Program-made: the position numbers and the translations under genes | The notes under the pieces: generated by a model | Database searches by the model: none | What the model saw: the letters and a program-made list of their open reading frames with translations, nothing else | What the model was told of the DNA's origin: nothing | From: Armatimonadota bacterium | GTDB taxonomy: Bacteria; Armatimonadota; Fimbriimonadia; Fimbriimonadales; Fimbriimonadaceae | Length of the DNA stretch: 64,000 nt | Assembly: GCA_037138755.1 (NCBI GenBank) | Contig: JBAXHT010000002.1 | Coordinates: 372,001 to 436,000 of the forward strand | Reading direction: 5' to 3' | In this document: piece after piece, positions 9,230 through 18,424 of the stretch | How the letters are laid out: each line of letters starts with the position of its first letter | Numbering within the stretch: position 1 is the stretch's first letter

Positions 9230-10234
9230 TTATACATTCTTTTCGTCATCTTTCGTTCCCTGTTGAGAGTCAAAGAGAGAGCCATTTGACTTTCCGAACA
9301 GCTTGTGAGCCTGGTGCCCCAGCCCTCCGAGAACGAGCAAAGTGACTGCCCCCATTCCAGCCCAAGATAGATACTCGCTGGTGCGATCCGGCTGCCTCTT
9401 GCTCTTGACCAGTTTGCCGCCGACCACGTCGTAATACACGTTGTTTTCGATCCAGAGCATGCCGCCAACTTTTTTCGGAGCGAAGTCCTTGGCAGTCAGG
9501 CCAGCCACGGGCTTGTACGTTACGGTACATATGATATCCATTCCACCCCGAGTTTCTTTGATCTCCTCGGGAAGCCAATACGTATCTACTTTGATCAATT
9601 TCGTGATCTCGACCGAGGAGGGGCCGTAAGTTCTCTTCAAGCAGTTCCAATCCCTCTCCTTCGCAAACTCATACTCCCCGCTCGGACTGTTATAGATCAG
9701 GACGACTCCGTAGGCTGGGTCAACTCGGGAACGCTTGAGCGACATTTCTCTCCCCAGGGGATCACCCAATGGTTCCCAAACATCGGTAAACAGCCCGTCA
9801 CTCATTTGGCGACCGCTTTGATCAACTTGCACTGTACTGCGTCCTTTACCGCTCTTATCGAAAAGATGCCAGTATCCGACCTTACCATCGAACATCAGAT
9901 GTTGAGATTCTGTACTTCCCGACATCGTTGGCATGTCTATGTCATACATTACGCCATGAACTCTCCCGGAAAGTGCTTGATACACACCAAGCTCTGGCCA
10001 ACTGACCGACGTAGTCCCTACTCCGGTGAGGGTGCTTCCATGTTTTATAGTAACAGGGTCGCCATATCGTATCGTGGCTTTGCTCGCCGGAGACCCTGCT
10101 GGGACTGCGCTCTTCACTGCTTCGAACTGAAACCCTGGATAAGCTGCAAGGACTTTTCTACGCTCGGCAATCGGATCTTGCCCCAGTCCGAATGCGGTCA
10201 AAAACAAAATCCCAAACAGGTGGCAGAGCTTCAC
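9230..10234 (-). CDS. Exported protein of unknown function with C-terminal membrane anchor
   Basis: A 334-residue protein with a signal peptide (MKLCHLFGILFLTAFGLGQ) and a single hydrophobic segment near the end (YLSWAGMGAVTLLVLGGLG) followed by a polar tail. The middle contains beta-rich segments such as DGKVGYWHLFDKSGKGR and EEIKETRGGMDIICTVTYKP, reminiscent of LolA/LppX-type outer-membrane lipoprotein handling folds or of predicted 'outer membrane lipoprotein-sorting' proteins, but I cannot assign a family. It is upstream of, and 7 bp from, a TlpA-like thioredoxin gene. Two Cys residues in the mature part could be thioredoxin substrates; that is speculation. Confidence 0.65.
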   Translation of the reverse strand: MKLCHLFGILFLTAFGLGQDPIAERRKVLAAYPGFQFEAVKSAVPAGSPASKATIRYGDPVTIKHGSTLTGVGTTSVSWPELGVYQALSGRVHGVMYDIDMPTMSGSTESQHLMFDGKVGYWHLFDKSGKGRSTVQVDQSGRQMSDGLFTDVWEPLGDPLGREMSLKRSRVDPAYGVVLIYNSPSGEYEFAKERDWNCLKRTYGPSSVEITKLIKVDTYWLPEEIKETRGGMDIICTVTYKPVAGLTAKDFAPKKVGGMLWIENNVYYDVVGGKLVKSKRQPDRTSEYLSWAGMGAVTLLVLGGLGHQAHKLFGKSNGSLFDSQQGTKDDEKNV

Positions 10235-10351
10235 GAACCCATAGACGGGGCTTAGCTAATCAAAAGTTCAAAACAAATGAAACTCTTTTGCGTCCTGTGC
10301 ATCTGATACATGGACGTAACTTTCTTGGATTCGTTCTCCCACAATAAACAA

Positions 10352-10383
10352 AGCCCGACCTTGAACAAGTCGGGCTACTTTTT
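10352..10383. terminator. Terminator-like hairpin in a divergent intergenic region
   Basis: AGCCCGAC (10352-10359) pairs perfectly with GTCGGGCT (10369-10376), followed on the plus strand by ACTTTTTG and on the minus strand by TTTGTTT. It sits between two genes that diverge, only 22 nt before the GTG of the downstream gene, where no terminator should be needed; it may end a small unannotated transcript or act as an attenuator. Confidence 0.75.
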
Positions 10384-10404
10384 GCCTCCTGGTCGCGTAT
10401 TGTA

Positions 10405-11766
10405 GTGGCAGTGCTGACAACTCTCCTCATCACAGCGATGCTCGGGCAAGAGCTTGTTTTGAACCCGGCGCCTTCGCCGGTTGGCAATCCGCTCAAAGGG
10501 CTTGTTCCTTATGCTAGTGATCGGCAGGATGGCTTCCCGCACTCAATGGAGTTCAGCTACCTCCCGCTCAATTCGGTCGTGAAAGCTAAGAATCAGTATG
10601 ACTGGGCTGCGCTTGAAAACCTTCTTAACGACGTCGCCAGCCGCGGGCACCAAACAATCGTGCGCTTCTACCTGGAATATCCCAAGGAGCCAACCGGGAT
10701 TCCACAATATCTTCTGGACGGAGGGCTAAAAGTCACTCGATGGAACTCGGAATCTGCCGCGAGTGACCCGGCCCAGGGGCTGGGAGACAATATCACTCCG
10801 GACTACAAGGATGAAAATCTGCGCCAGTGCCTTATCAACTTCATCGGCACCTTGGGCCGCAAGTATGATGGCGATCCCCGCCTTGCCTACCTTACGATGG
10901 GAATCCTGGGAGCGTGGGGGGAATGGCACAACTGGCCCCGCGATGAACTCTTTGCACCCGTCGCTGTACAGAACGAAGTCATGACCGCCTTTCAACGAGC
11001 ATTCACACGGACACCCGTCCTCATGCGCTACCCTCGCGGCGCAGGCGACCCAAGCAAAGCTGAGAACGCATCACGGCCGTTTGGCTACCACGATGATTCT
11101 TTTGCCTGGGCGACACTGGACACCGGAAAGCCCCAAGATGACTGGTACTTCATGCCTGCGATGAAGAAGGCTGGTACCCTTTTTCGCTGGCGCAGCCAGC
11201 CGATTGGCGGAGAGATTCGCCCCGAAGCCTGGGGCAAATGCTTCGACCCTAAACCGGACCGCCCCGAGATTCAAGACTTCGAAAAGTGCGTGCGCACGAC
11301 TCACGCAACGTGGCTCATGGATAGCGGAATGTTTAGCGAGGACATCCCCCGAACCGCTGAGCGCAAAAAGCGAGCCGAGGAAATGGTTCGGCTTATGGGC
11401 TACGACTTCTACGTCTCCAAAGCCCGGCTCCAGGCGGGAGCCGGATTCCTGGTGGTTACCACCACCATCAAGAATCAGGGCGTCGCGCCGTTTTACGCGA
11501 AGTGGCCGCTACGGATGGCTCTGTTGGATGCAAACCAGAAAGTGGTGCGGGAAGCGAAGGCCGATCAGGGACTCGACGGGATCCTCCCCGGCGAACCTGC
11601 CGACCGATTCTTCTCGTCGTCTCTTTCGGGCCTAGCCAAAGGGAAATACACCGTCGTGATTTCTTGCCCAAATCCGCTTCCCAACGGTCGTCCAGTAGGA
11701 TTTGCCAACGAATCTTACGCAAAAGACGCGAAAGGTTGGCTTACCGTCGGCTCGATCAATCTCTGA
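10405..11766 (+). CDS. DUF4832-type exported protein (glycosidase-like fold)
   Basis: A 453-residue protein beginning GTG with a short hydrophobic leader (MAVLTTLLITAMLGQ). The segments NPLKGLVPYAS, YDWAALENLLNDVASRGHQ and DPRLAYLTMGILGAWGEWHN are the pattern of DUF4832/DUF4874 proteins, which look like TIM-barrel glycoside hydrolases followed by a beta-sandwich (here from about residue 345, with GAGFLVVTTTIKNQGVAPFY). GEWHN supplies a candidate catalytic Glu, but activity in the family is unproven. A terminator-like hairpin lies 22 nt upstream of the start. Confidence 0.8.
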   Translation: MAVLTTLLITAMLGQELVLNPAPSPVGNPLKGLVPYASDRQDGFPHSMEFSYLPLNSVVKAKNQYDWAALENLLNDVASRGHQTIVRFYLEYPKEPTGIPQYLLDGGLKVTRWNSESAASDPAQGLGDNITPDYKDENLRQCLINFIGTLGRKYDGDPRLAYLTMGILGAWGEWHNWPRDELFAPVAVQNEVMTAFQRAFTRTPVLMRYPRGAGDPSKAENASRPFGYHDDSFAWATLDTGKPQDDWYFMPAMKKAGTLFRWRSQPIGGEIRPEAWGKCFDPKPDRPEIQDFEKCVRTTHATWLMDSGMFSEDIPRTAERKKRAEEMVRLMGYDFYVSKARLQAGAGFLVVTTTIKNQGVAPFYAKWPLRMALLDANQKVVREAKADQGLDGILPGEPADRFFSSSLSGLAKGKYTVVISCPNPLPNGRPVGFANESYAKDAKGWLTVGSINL

Positions 11767-11810
11767 TGAAACAATCCGCCTCCAGGTAACTTAGAAGTAT
11801 TGCGCCCCCG

Positions 11811-12998
11811 ATGAAGCAAGACTTTCCGCTGTTTACCTATAACCCAGATTTGGTGTATCTGGACTACGCTAACACCGCTCCGAAGCCGCAATCAGTGATC
11901 TCGGCGGTTTGTGATTACTACACGCAGTACTCCGGAAACGTCCACCGGGCGAACCACGATATTGGGAGCCGTGCGGACCATGCTTACGAATCTGCCCGGG
12001 AGCGGATTGCCACATATGTTGGCGCTCAGCGGAACGAAGTCGTTTTTCAAAAGAACACCACCGAGGCGATCAACCTTGTCGCTCAGTCCTTCGTCTCAAA
12101 GCTCCTTGAGCCCGGCGACAAGATTCTGCTCACCGGCTTGGAGCACCACGCAAACCTGGTTTCTTGGCAACTGCTAGCCGCCCGCACCGGTGCAGAGCTC
12201 GTCTTCTCCCATGTCGACGAAGAAGGTTGTTTCGACGAGCAGCACTGGCTCAAACTTCTGATCTCAGGCGTTCGATTTGCGGCCCTTACTGCCGTCTCCA
12301 ACGTCACTGGCGAGCGGTTCCCAATCGAGCAAATGCTCGCGGCAGCACGCGGACTCGGCGTTCCAACTCTCATTGATGCGGCCCAGCTGATGCCTCACGA
12401 GCGAATCAACTTCGATAAGTTGGGAGCCGATTTCTTAGTCTTTTCTGGTCATAAGGTCTATGGACCCACCGGGGTCGGAATCCTCATCGGCCGGTACGAA
12501 CTCCTCGAACAAATGGACCCCTGGATTGGCGGAGGAGACATGATCGACACCGTTCATCTCTCGGGATCAACTTTCCAAGAACCGCCATTACGGTTCGAGG
12601 CGGGAACTCCGCCGATTGCCAGCGTCATCGGACTAGGAGCCGCCATTGACTATCTCGACCAGCACTTCACCCAAGACCAACACGACCATGAGTCGTGCAT
12701 GATGCAAGGTGTCCTGAACGCCCTCAGCCAAGTCGACGGAGTCCACTTCCTTGGCGAACCCACCTACGACGCTCGCCTCGCGTCGTTCGTGATCGAAGGC
12801 GTCCACTCCGCTGACCTCGGAGCGTATCTCAATGAGAAAAATGTTGCCGTCCGCGTCGGAAAAATGTGCGCCCACCCACTGCTGGAGCAGTGTGGAGTTG
12901 ATTCTGCCGTCCGAGCTTCGATCGGCCTTTGCACCGATCAGAGCGACATCGACAAGTTCTCAGACGCCCTGACCAAAGCCGTCAAACGCCTCCGATGA
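11811..12998 (+). CDS. sufS: Cysteine desulfurase SufS
   Basis: A PLP enzyme that removes sulfur from cysteine as a persulfide for Fe-S cluster assembly. The 395-residue protein has the group II pattern: YLDYANTAPKPQSV, HHANLVSWQ, TLIDAAQL, the PLP lysine at K215 in FSGHKVYGPTG, and catalytic C353 in VRVGKMCAHPLLEQ. Length is normal. It overlaps sufE by an ATGA, so the sulfurtransfer pair is translationally coupled. No sufBCD genes are in the window. A -10-like AAGTAT lies about 10 nt before the ATG. Confidence 0.96.
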   Translation: MKQDFPLFTYNPDLVYLDYANTAPKPQSVISAVCDYYTQYSGNVHRANHDIGSRADHAYESARERIATYVGAQRNEVVFQKNTTEAINLVAQSFVSKLLEPGDKILLTGLEHHANLVSWQLLAARTGAELVFSHVDEEGCFDEQHWLKLLISGVRFAALTAVSNVTGERFPIEQMLAAARGLGVPTLIDAAQLMPHERINFDKLGADFLVFSGHKVYGPTGVGILIGRYELLEQMDPWIGGGDMIDTVHLSGSTFQEPPLRFEAGTPPIASVIGLGAAIDYLDQHFTQDQHDHESCMMQGVLNALSQVDGVHFLGEPTYDARLASFVIEGVHSADLGAYLNEKNVAVRVGKMCAHPLLEQCGVDSAVRASIGLCTDQSDIDKFSDALTKAVKRLR

Positions 12999-13378
12999 GC
13001 ACACTTCAACAACGCGCTGATGAGATTGCCGAGGAACTGGCTTACCTCGACCGGGAAGAGCGATTCGAATGGATTATCGACACCGGGAAGGAGCTAAAAA
13101 CTCTCGAAGACTTTAGGAATGACGAACTGGTTAAAGGCTGCCAAAGCAAAGTCTGGCTCCGAGTCTGGCATGAGGGCAACCAGCTTCGCCTCACCGGCAC
13201 CTCAGACGCGCTGCTCGTCAAAGGGATCGTCTCGCTTCTGATTTCAATCTACGACACAGCTACGCCCGAAGAAGCCAAATCCTTCGACTTCATCGCCTGG
13301 ATGAACACCCTTCAAATCAGCCTTTCGATGCAGCGTATGCAGGGCCTTGAAGGCATGCTTCGCAGAATTCGATCATGA
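12995..13378 (+). CDS. sufE: Sulfur acceptor protein SufE
   Basis: SufE accepts the persulfide from SufS and passes it to the SufBCD scaffold. The 127-residue protein contains the acceptor cysteine C49 in ELVKGCQSKVWL, the family signature, and the C-terminal half GTSDALLVKGIVSLLISIY. I start it at the ATG at 12995, which overlaps the sufS stop as ATGA; upstream in-frame codons lie inside sufS. Confidence 0.95.
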   Translation: MSTLQQRADEIAEELAYLDREERFEWIIDTGKELKTLEDFRNDELVKGCQSKVWLRVWHEGNQLRLTGTSDALLVKGIVSLLISIYDTATPEEAKSFDFIAWMNTLQISLSMQRMQGLEGMLRRIRS

Positions 13379-13408
13379 CGCTCAAAAAGTAGGCTAACAT
13401 CTGCCATC

Positions 13409-14731
13409 GTGCGTGCGAACAGAGTTGTTGCGCTAGACCTCCTCCGCGGGATCGCTGTCCTGGGGATGTTGTTCTCTGGGATCGTCCCGTGGGAAGGGCT
13501 TCCCGGGTGGATGTATCACTGTCAGGAGCCGCCTCCCAGTCACGAGCATAACCCGCTGAATTTTGGGATCACGTGGGTCGATCTCGTCTTCCCAGTCTTC
13601 CTATTCTGTCTTGGAGCGGCCATCCCGCTCGCACTCGGGCCAAAGCTCGAACGCGGGATTCCTAAGGAATCCCTTCTTTGGGGTGCGTTCTCGCGTTACC
13701 TCAAACTCGCATGGTTTGCCGTCTTTACTTGGCAGACCCGGCCCTGGCAACTTTCGTCTTCTCCAGGACTTCGCGAATGGGGGATTGCGCTCATAGGGTT
13801 GCTCTGCGTGCTCGGTATGTTTGCAAACCTCCCTAAGGCGTGGCCCTCTCAAGTGATTCGGATTGTCAGCCTTGCTGCCTCATTTGCCCTCTTCAAACTT
13901 GCCGGATCAGCGCCAAACAAGCTCGGCGACACCGACTACATCATTCTCATCCTTGGAATGTGCTCGTTCGTTAGCGCCGCCGTCTGGATCGCAACTCAGA
14001 ACTCCTGGAAGATGCGCTTGCTCCCCTGGTTCTTCGTCCTCGCCGTCAAAGTCGGCCACGACTACAAGGTCCCCCTCGCTGAGACTCTCTGGAACTTCGA
14101 CCCTTTACCCAACATATACGGCGGGAACTTGCTTCCCTATCTCCTTTTGGTGATTCCCGCCACTCTTGTTGGCGATTGGCTGCGCACTGGCAATGACGGA
14201 GCCACCCACAAACTCGTGGCCTGGGTGGGGCTTTTCTCTTGCCTTCTCGTCACCGCTGGACTCTACTCGCGCATGATTCTCCCCACTGCAGTCCCTTGTC
14301 TGCTCGCCACCATCTACGCCTATTTTGCTCTTAAGAATCAAGGCAAGATCGCCAAGTTCGGCTTTGCAATGATCATGCTTGGACTCGCAACCGATTGGGT
14401 CGGCGGAGGTATCCGAAAAGACCCCAACACAATCAGCTACTTCTTTATTGGCGCAGGTATCGCGAGCCTACTCCTTTACTGGCTGATGACCTTCTCTGCT
14501 CCAAAGACTCAGCCGACTAAAGGCATCCTCGTCTGTGGGGAAAACCCCCTGCTTGCGTACGCCCTCATCACGCACTTTGCCGCCGGAGCTTGGGCACTTA
14601 CCCTTGGCCCCATCCTCAACAACGTCCTCACCGGACCCTACTTGGGGCTCGTTCGAGCCGTGATCCAAACTGCGGTTTTCGTCGCATGGGTCTGCCTCTT
14701 CCGGCGAGTTGGCATCAGGCTAAATGCATAA
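13409..14731 (+). CDS. DUF5009 / heparan-alpha-glucosaminide N-acetyltransferase-like membrane protein
   Basis: A 440-residue polytopic membrane protein with about 11-12 predicted helices. The N-terminus RVVALDLLRGIAVLGMLFSG and WVDLVFPVFLFCLGAAIPLAL match the acyltransferase family that includes NagX, YeiB-like proteins and lysosomal HGSNAT (DUF5009/DUF1624), which move acetyl groups across a membrane onto sugars. A CGENPLLAYALITH motif near residue 380 is also typical. Start GTG at 13409 has a -10-like TAACAT 8 nt upstream. The substrate cannot be told. It follows sufE by 30 bp but probably has its own promoter. Confidence 0.82.
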   Translation: MRANRVVALDLLRGIAVLGMLFSGIVPWEGLPGWMYHCQEPPPSHEHNPLNFGITWVDLVFPVFLFCLGAAIPLALGPKLERGIPKESLLWGAFSRYLKLAWFAVFTWQTRPWQLSSSPGLREWGIALIGLLCVLGMFANLPKAWPSQVIRIVSLAASFALFKLAGSAPNKLGDTDYIILILGMCSFVSAAVWIATQNSWKMRLLPWFFVLAVKVGHDYKVPLAETLWNFDPLPNIYGGNLLPYLLLVIPATLVGDWLRTGNDGATHKLVAWVGLFSCLLVTAGLYSRMILPTAVPCLLATIYAYFALKNQGKIAKFGFAMIMLGLATDWVGGGIRKDPNTISYFFIGAGIASLLLYWLMTFSAPKTQPTKGILVCGENPLLAYALITHFAAGAWALTLGPILNNVLTGPYLGLVRAVIQTAVFVAWVCLFRRVGIRLNA

Positions 14732-14735
14732 AAAT

Positions 14736-14763
14736 GCCACCCTGAGAAGTTAATCCGGGTGGC
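14736..14763 (-). terminator. Terminator for tRNA-Lys
   Basis: GCCACCC (14736-14742) pairs with GGGTGGC (14757-14763). On the minus strand the hairpin is followed by ATTTTTA, placing it 10 bp after the tRNA-Lys 3' end; it can also serve the convergent membrane-protein gene. Confidence 0.75.
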
Positions 14764-14772
14764 TTGAAATCT

Positions 14773-14848
14773 TGGTGGACCGACTGGGACTCGAACCCAG
14801 GACCAAGTGATTAAGAGTCACTTGCTCTACCAACTGAGCTATCGATCC
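14773..14848 (-). tRNA. tRNA-Lys (CTT)
   Basis: The minus strand folds as a 76-nt cloverleaf: acceptor GGATCGA/TCGGTCC (one G-U), D-arm AGCTCAGTTGGTAGAGC, anticodon loop CTCTTAA giving anticodon CTT, T-arm with GGTTCGAGTCC, and an encoded CCA end. A single tRNA without cluster, terminated at 14736-14763. Confidence 0.96.
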
Positions 14849-14891
14849 AAGACAAACAGGATACCTCAAGCCGAAAAAGGTGTCAACCCAG

Positions 14892-14897
14892 TAAACT
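14892..14897 (+). promoter_or_regulatory. -10-like TAAACT before GNAT gene
   Basis: TAAACT ends 6 nt before the GTG start codon, leaving no room for a leader or ribosome-binding site, as expected for a leaderless mRNA. The same GTAAACT string precedes nadE, recG and the glycosyltransferase. No convincing -35. Confidence 0.5.
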
Positions 14898-14903
14898 CCT
14901 CGC

Positions 14904-15422
14904 GTGCAAATCCGACTCGCCACTCGCGCCGACGAGCCCGCTATTCAACACGTCATCCGCACCTGCTACGAAATCCTCGATTGGGGATGGTTTCCGGAGG
15001 GATACCACGAGGATTTGTACAATATCCAAGCCTTCTACTTTGATCGAAGCAACCTTTTTTATGTCGCGGAACTCGATGGAGCCATCGTCGGAACTGTCGC
15101 CGTCGACTTCATGCCCGCCCTCCCCGATGGCGATGGAACGACCGTTCACAATGGTGTCATCCGAGTCGCCAATGCCGACTGCTCACTCGAACGTCTCTAC
15201 GTCCTGCCAGAAGCAAGGGGCAAGGGGGTTGGGATGGCACTCTGGCAGGTAACCATCGACGCCGCTAGAGAAAGAAACTGCAAAGTCATGGAAATATGGA
15301 GCGACAAACTCCTTGAAGACGCCCACCGACTGTACGAGAGACGAGGTGCAACCCGAGTCGGCGAACGCCTCTGCCACGACCCAAGTCAAAGCCCTGAATG
15401 GGGAATGTCGTTCCCTCTTTAA
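14904..15422 (+). CDS. GNAT-family N-acetyltransferase
   Basis: A 172-residue cytosolic acetyl-CoA-dependent acetyltransferase. MQIRLATRADEPAIQHVI starts the fold, YVAELDGAIVGTVAVDF is the central strand, and LERLYVLPEARGKGVGMAL contains the R-x-x-G-x-G acetyl-CoA pyrophosphate loop. The C-terminal YERRGATRVGE closes the domain. Substrate unknown. The GTG start with adjacent -10-like TAAACT suggests leaderless translation. Confidence 0.88.
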   Translation: MQIRLATRADEPAIQHVIRTCYEILDWGWFPEGYHEDLYNIQAFYFDRSNLFYVAELDGAIVGTVAVDFMPALPDGDGTTVHNGVIRVANADCSLERLYVLPEARGKGVGMALWQVTIDAARERNCKVMEIWSDKLLEDAHRLYERRGATRVGERLCHDPSQSPEWGMSFPL

Positions 15423-15456
15423 CCCTTCCATAACCAACAACAAGTAAGGTCGAAAC

Positions 15457-16188
15457 GTGCTGATTCCCCTCATCAATGCCCACGCCCACAACGACTATGC
15501 TCAGCCAAACCCGCTCAAGGGCGCGTTGGAGAGAGGCTTTTGCAGCATCGAAGCCGATGTTTTCCTCGTTAATGGAATCCTACTCGTTGGCCACGACCGC
15601 AAGGACCTGAACCCGGATCGAACCCTGACCGAGATGTACCTGAAGCCGCTCGCCGACCGGGTGAAGACCAGTGGTGGCACGGTCTACGGAAAAAAGCAAG
15701 AGCTCATCCTGCTCGTTGACATCAAAGCCGACGGAGCCGCTGCCTACGAGCAACTCCAAAAGGACCTCAAACCCTTCCAAAGCTTTCTCACCGGATTCAG
15801 CCGGGGCAGAACCGTGAAACGGGCAGTCAAGGTGATTCTCTCCGGCGATCGACCGATCACCCAAGTTGCTGCTCAAAAGCAACGCTGGGTCTTTATCGAC
15901 GGTCGCAAAGAGGACCTAGGCGGCGATCCAAACCTCTTTCCCCTTGTCAGCGAGTCCTTTCTTTCGATCTTCAAATACATGGGTCGCGGAGACTTCGGGC
16001 AATCCAACTCCGAGGCGATGACCGGCTTTGTTACCAAAGCCCACCAAGCGAAGCAAATCGTCCGGTTCTGGGCGACCCCGGAGACCCCGACCATGTGGTC
16101 GATCCTGACGGACCACAAGGTCGACCTCATCGGGACCGACAAGCAAGCCGACCTTGCCGCCTTCCTAACCAAGAAGCTACAGCGGTAA
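15457..16188 (+). CDS. PI-PLC/glycerophosphodiester phosphodiesterase-like protein
   Basis: A 243-residue TIM-barrel phosphodiesterase-like protein. The start LINAHAHNDYAQPNPLKGAL, then GFCSIEADVFLVNGILLVGHD, carry the metal/catalytic His, Glu and Asp of the PI-PLC/GDPD superfamily (AIM6-like branch); LVDIKADG and RFWATPETPTMW follow at the usual places. No signal peptide is seen at this start, although related proteins are often exported. GTG start with -10-like TAAGGT ending 6 nt upstream. The end overlaps the convergent M1 peptidase gene by 12 bp. Substrate unknown. Confidence 0.85.
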   Translation: MLIPLINAHAHNDYAQPNPLKGALERGFCSIEADVFLVNGILLVGHDRKDLNPDRTLTEMYLKPLADRVKTSGGTVYGKKQELILLVDIKADGAAAYEQLQKDLKPFQSFLTGFSRGRTVKRAVKVILSGDRPITQVAAQKQRWVFIDGRKEDLGGDPNLFPLVSESFLSIFKYMGRGDFGQSNSEAMTGFVTKAHQAKQIVRFWATPETPTMWSILTDHKVDLIGTDKQADLAAFLTKKLQR

Positions 16189-18345
16189 CGCCGCTGCATT
16201 GAGAGGAAATCGCGTCGCTCCGCGAAGCATTCGCCCAAGGTCGTCAACTAAGCCAGTGTGAGCCTTGCCCAGTTTGGGAGACAGGTCACACTTGCCCAGG
16301 GCAATGCCACATCGCTTTCCGTCGCCAAGGTCAACTATCGCTACCGCCCCCGTTTTCGTCAGGTCGATGGTCGTGCCCCGGTAAGTCAAATTCTGGCCTT
16401 TTACCGAGAAGCCAGCTTTGACGCAAAGTTCCTTCATCTGAGGAGTCGTGTCGGGATGACCCACGATGAGCACCTTATCCAGGTCGCCCAGTTCCTTTAT
16501 CGAAGTTTCGTAGGTCTTCATATACAAAGGCGTCGCTGAATCGCGATACACCTTCATCCCTGGCGCAAGGTCAGCAAATGAGTTGAATCTAGGTGCGGCC
16601 CCTTCGCGTAGTGCCCGTCTGTATGGATCAAAGTAAATCTTCTTCGGCGTGAATCCTAGCAGCGAAATCGTAAACGACCCGTCTTCGGCGCACTCCTTGG
16701 TGTCCAGCGTCACGCTCTGCCGAACGCCCGCACCGTTCTCCATCCAAATCTCCAACGGCATCCGGAACTTAGACCCGGTCCATTTCAGCCGTCCGCTCAG
16801 CTTGCCCGGAGAATAACTCAACGCCGTGACCGAAACCTGGGCATAGCCGGGGCGGCGGAACCAGTCATCAAAGAAGTCCTTGAGGGCCAACGACTGGTTG
16901 CGCCGAAGGATGATTGCCTCAAACTCCTCCCACTCAGCCGGAGTTCCCTTCGGGTGAATCCGTACCCATTCCTTGATGGCATCGAGCATATTTGAAGTAC
17001 CGATCAACTGTTCAAGCATAGAGAGAACGTCGCCGCTCTTGCCATAACCCAAGGAAGAGGCCGCACCGCCAATCGAAACTCCGCTCGCCATCAGAGGAGC
17101 GTCGTTATGATCAGGAGTCGGATTACAAACCTTTACAAATGCTGCCCGTCGATCCTCAGTAGAACCCAAAGCACACTCGCGCTCATAAAGCCCTTCGCTC
17201 CAAACCGCGAAACCTTCGTTCCAGAAAGAGCGCAGGTAGGTGTTAGGCAGAATCCCACCGAACCAAGTGTGAGAAGGCTCGTGCGGATCGGCGTCTGGCA
17301 ACCAGCCTTCGCCGTACGTGGCAAAAGAATAGGCTTCCAAAGCTCCGCCACCATAAGTCGGCGAGTCCAGCGATCCCCACTGCTTAAACGGATACGCCCC
17401 GAAAGAGCGAGAGAAGAACCCGAGGATGTGGGAGTTGAAGCGAGGCTGATACCGCATCTTGTCCTCGGTCAGGTTCGTGCTCCAAACGTGGTGCTTCAGT
17501 CCCTCAACATCCGTTTCGATATGCCGCATCTTGCCGACCGTAAAGCTCCAATATATGGATGGAAGGTCCATCCTGTACTTGGTGATCTGACCGCTTTTGC
17601 CAGCCGTTGATTCGATCATGTTTCCCTGGGCGATCACTTCCCAGTCTGCCGGGTGTTCGACTTGAAGCTCGTACGTCGTGGGCCAGCGGTTGACGAGCGG
17701 GTACCAGTAGTCGTTGGTCAGCGAAACATTGTTGGGAAGTATCGACCCAGCGTACTGCGGCAAGTTGACCGTTCCACGGTAGGTGATGGAATACTTGGTA
17801 TCCTTCGTCGGGCGAGGAACCATCACGATTCCCCCGACCTGCTGAAAGGTCACCGGAGCCACACCGTCGGTGATCGACGTCACCCGATAGCAGGGGGAGA
17901 AGCGAAAACTAGCAACATTTGCTTTGACCTGAGGTTGAACCTGAGTCGTCACTTCATCCAGGATGCCGACCTCCTTCTTCTCCACCTTCAGGGTCATGTC
18001 TAGCTTGTGGTGAACAAGCCGAATCGGCTCAGGATCAAGCTCCGAAACATACTTCAGCTTTCCACCAACCCGCTCGAATAGGAGTTCTCCGGTATCTTCC
18101 GAAGTGAGCGGAGTTGTAAAAACGACGTACTTGGACTTGGAAAACTTCGGTTCAAGCGCCTCGACTTTCCAGCCAAACCGCCCCACGTCATACGCTCCAC
18201 CCTTAAGAATCTTGAACTCTGACCCATCACCAGTCGAGTAGTTCGCCAAACTCTTTGAATCACGCTTCTTGGCAAGTTCGTTCAGAGTGTCCAACGACGG
18301 TCCTGCCTGGAGCCAAATGGCGAGCGAAAGAGATAACATTGCCAT
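16177..18345 (-). CDS. M1-family zinc metallopeptidase, exported
   Basis: A 722-residue protein with a short signal peptide (MAMLSLSLAIWLQAG). The peptidase domain shows the M1 signatures: exopeptidase motif variant GGALEAY near residue 335, HEPSHTWFGG (HExxH zinc site) near 355-360 and the third ligand in NEGFAVWSEG near 378. The N-terminal ~280 residues are the beta domain; the C-terminal ~200 residues are an extra domain. The GGALEAY replaces the GAMEN consensus, so substrate preference may differ. Possible starts are TTG 18348, ATG 18345 and ATG 18339; the last has AGGA at good spacing. The gene diverges from tRNA-Met. Confidence 0.86.
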   Translation of the reverse strand: MAMLSLSLAIWLQAGPSLDTLNELAKKRDSKSLANYSTGDGSEFKILKGGAYDVGRFGWKVEALEPKFSKSKYVVFTTPLTSEDTGELLFERVGGKLKYVSELDPEPIRLVHHKLDMTLKVEKKEVGILDEVTTQVQPQVKANVASFRFSPCYRVTSITDGVAPVTFQQVGGIVMVPRPTKDTKYSITYRGTVNLPQYAGSILPNNVSLTNDYWYPLVNRWPTTYELQVEHPADWEVIAQGNMIESTAGKSGQITKYRMDLPSIYWSFTVGKMRHIETDVEGLKHHVWSTNLTEDKMRYQPRFNSHILGFFSRSFGAYPFKQWGSLDSPTYGGGALEAYSFATYGEGWLPDADPHEPSHTWFGGILPNTYLRSFWNEGFAVWSEGLYERECALGSTEDRRAAFVKVCNPTPDHNDAPLMASGVSIGGAASSLGYGKSGDVLSMLEQLIGTSNMLDAIKEWVRIHPKGTPAEWEEFEAIILRRNQSLALKDFFDDWFRRPGYAQVSVTALSYSPGKLSGRLKWTGSKFRMPLEIWMENGAGVRQSVTLDTKECAEDGSFTISLLGFTPKKIYFDPYRRALREGAAPRFNSFADLAPGMKVYRDSATPLYMKTYETSIKELGDLDKVLIVGHPDTTPQMKELCVKAGFSVKGQNLTYRGTTIDLTKTGAVAIVDLGDGKRCGIALGKCDLSPKLGKAHTGLVDDLGRMLRGATRFPLNAAALPL

Positions 18346-18424
18346 CAATCCTACCGTGCAGACGCGCCACAGGTTCCGGCGTTGCGCCGAAACTCGCTCG
18401 CCGGGTATCTTAGATGACTCGCGT

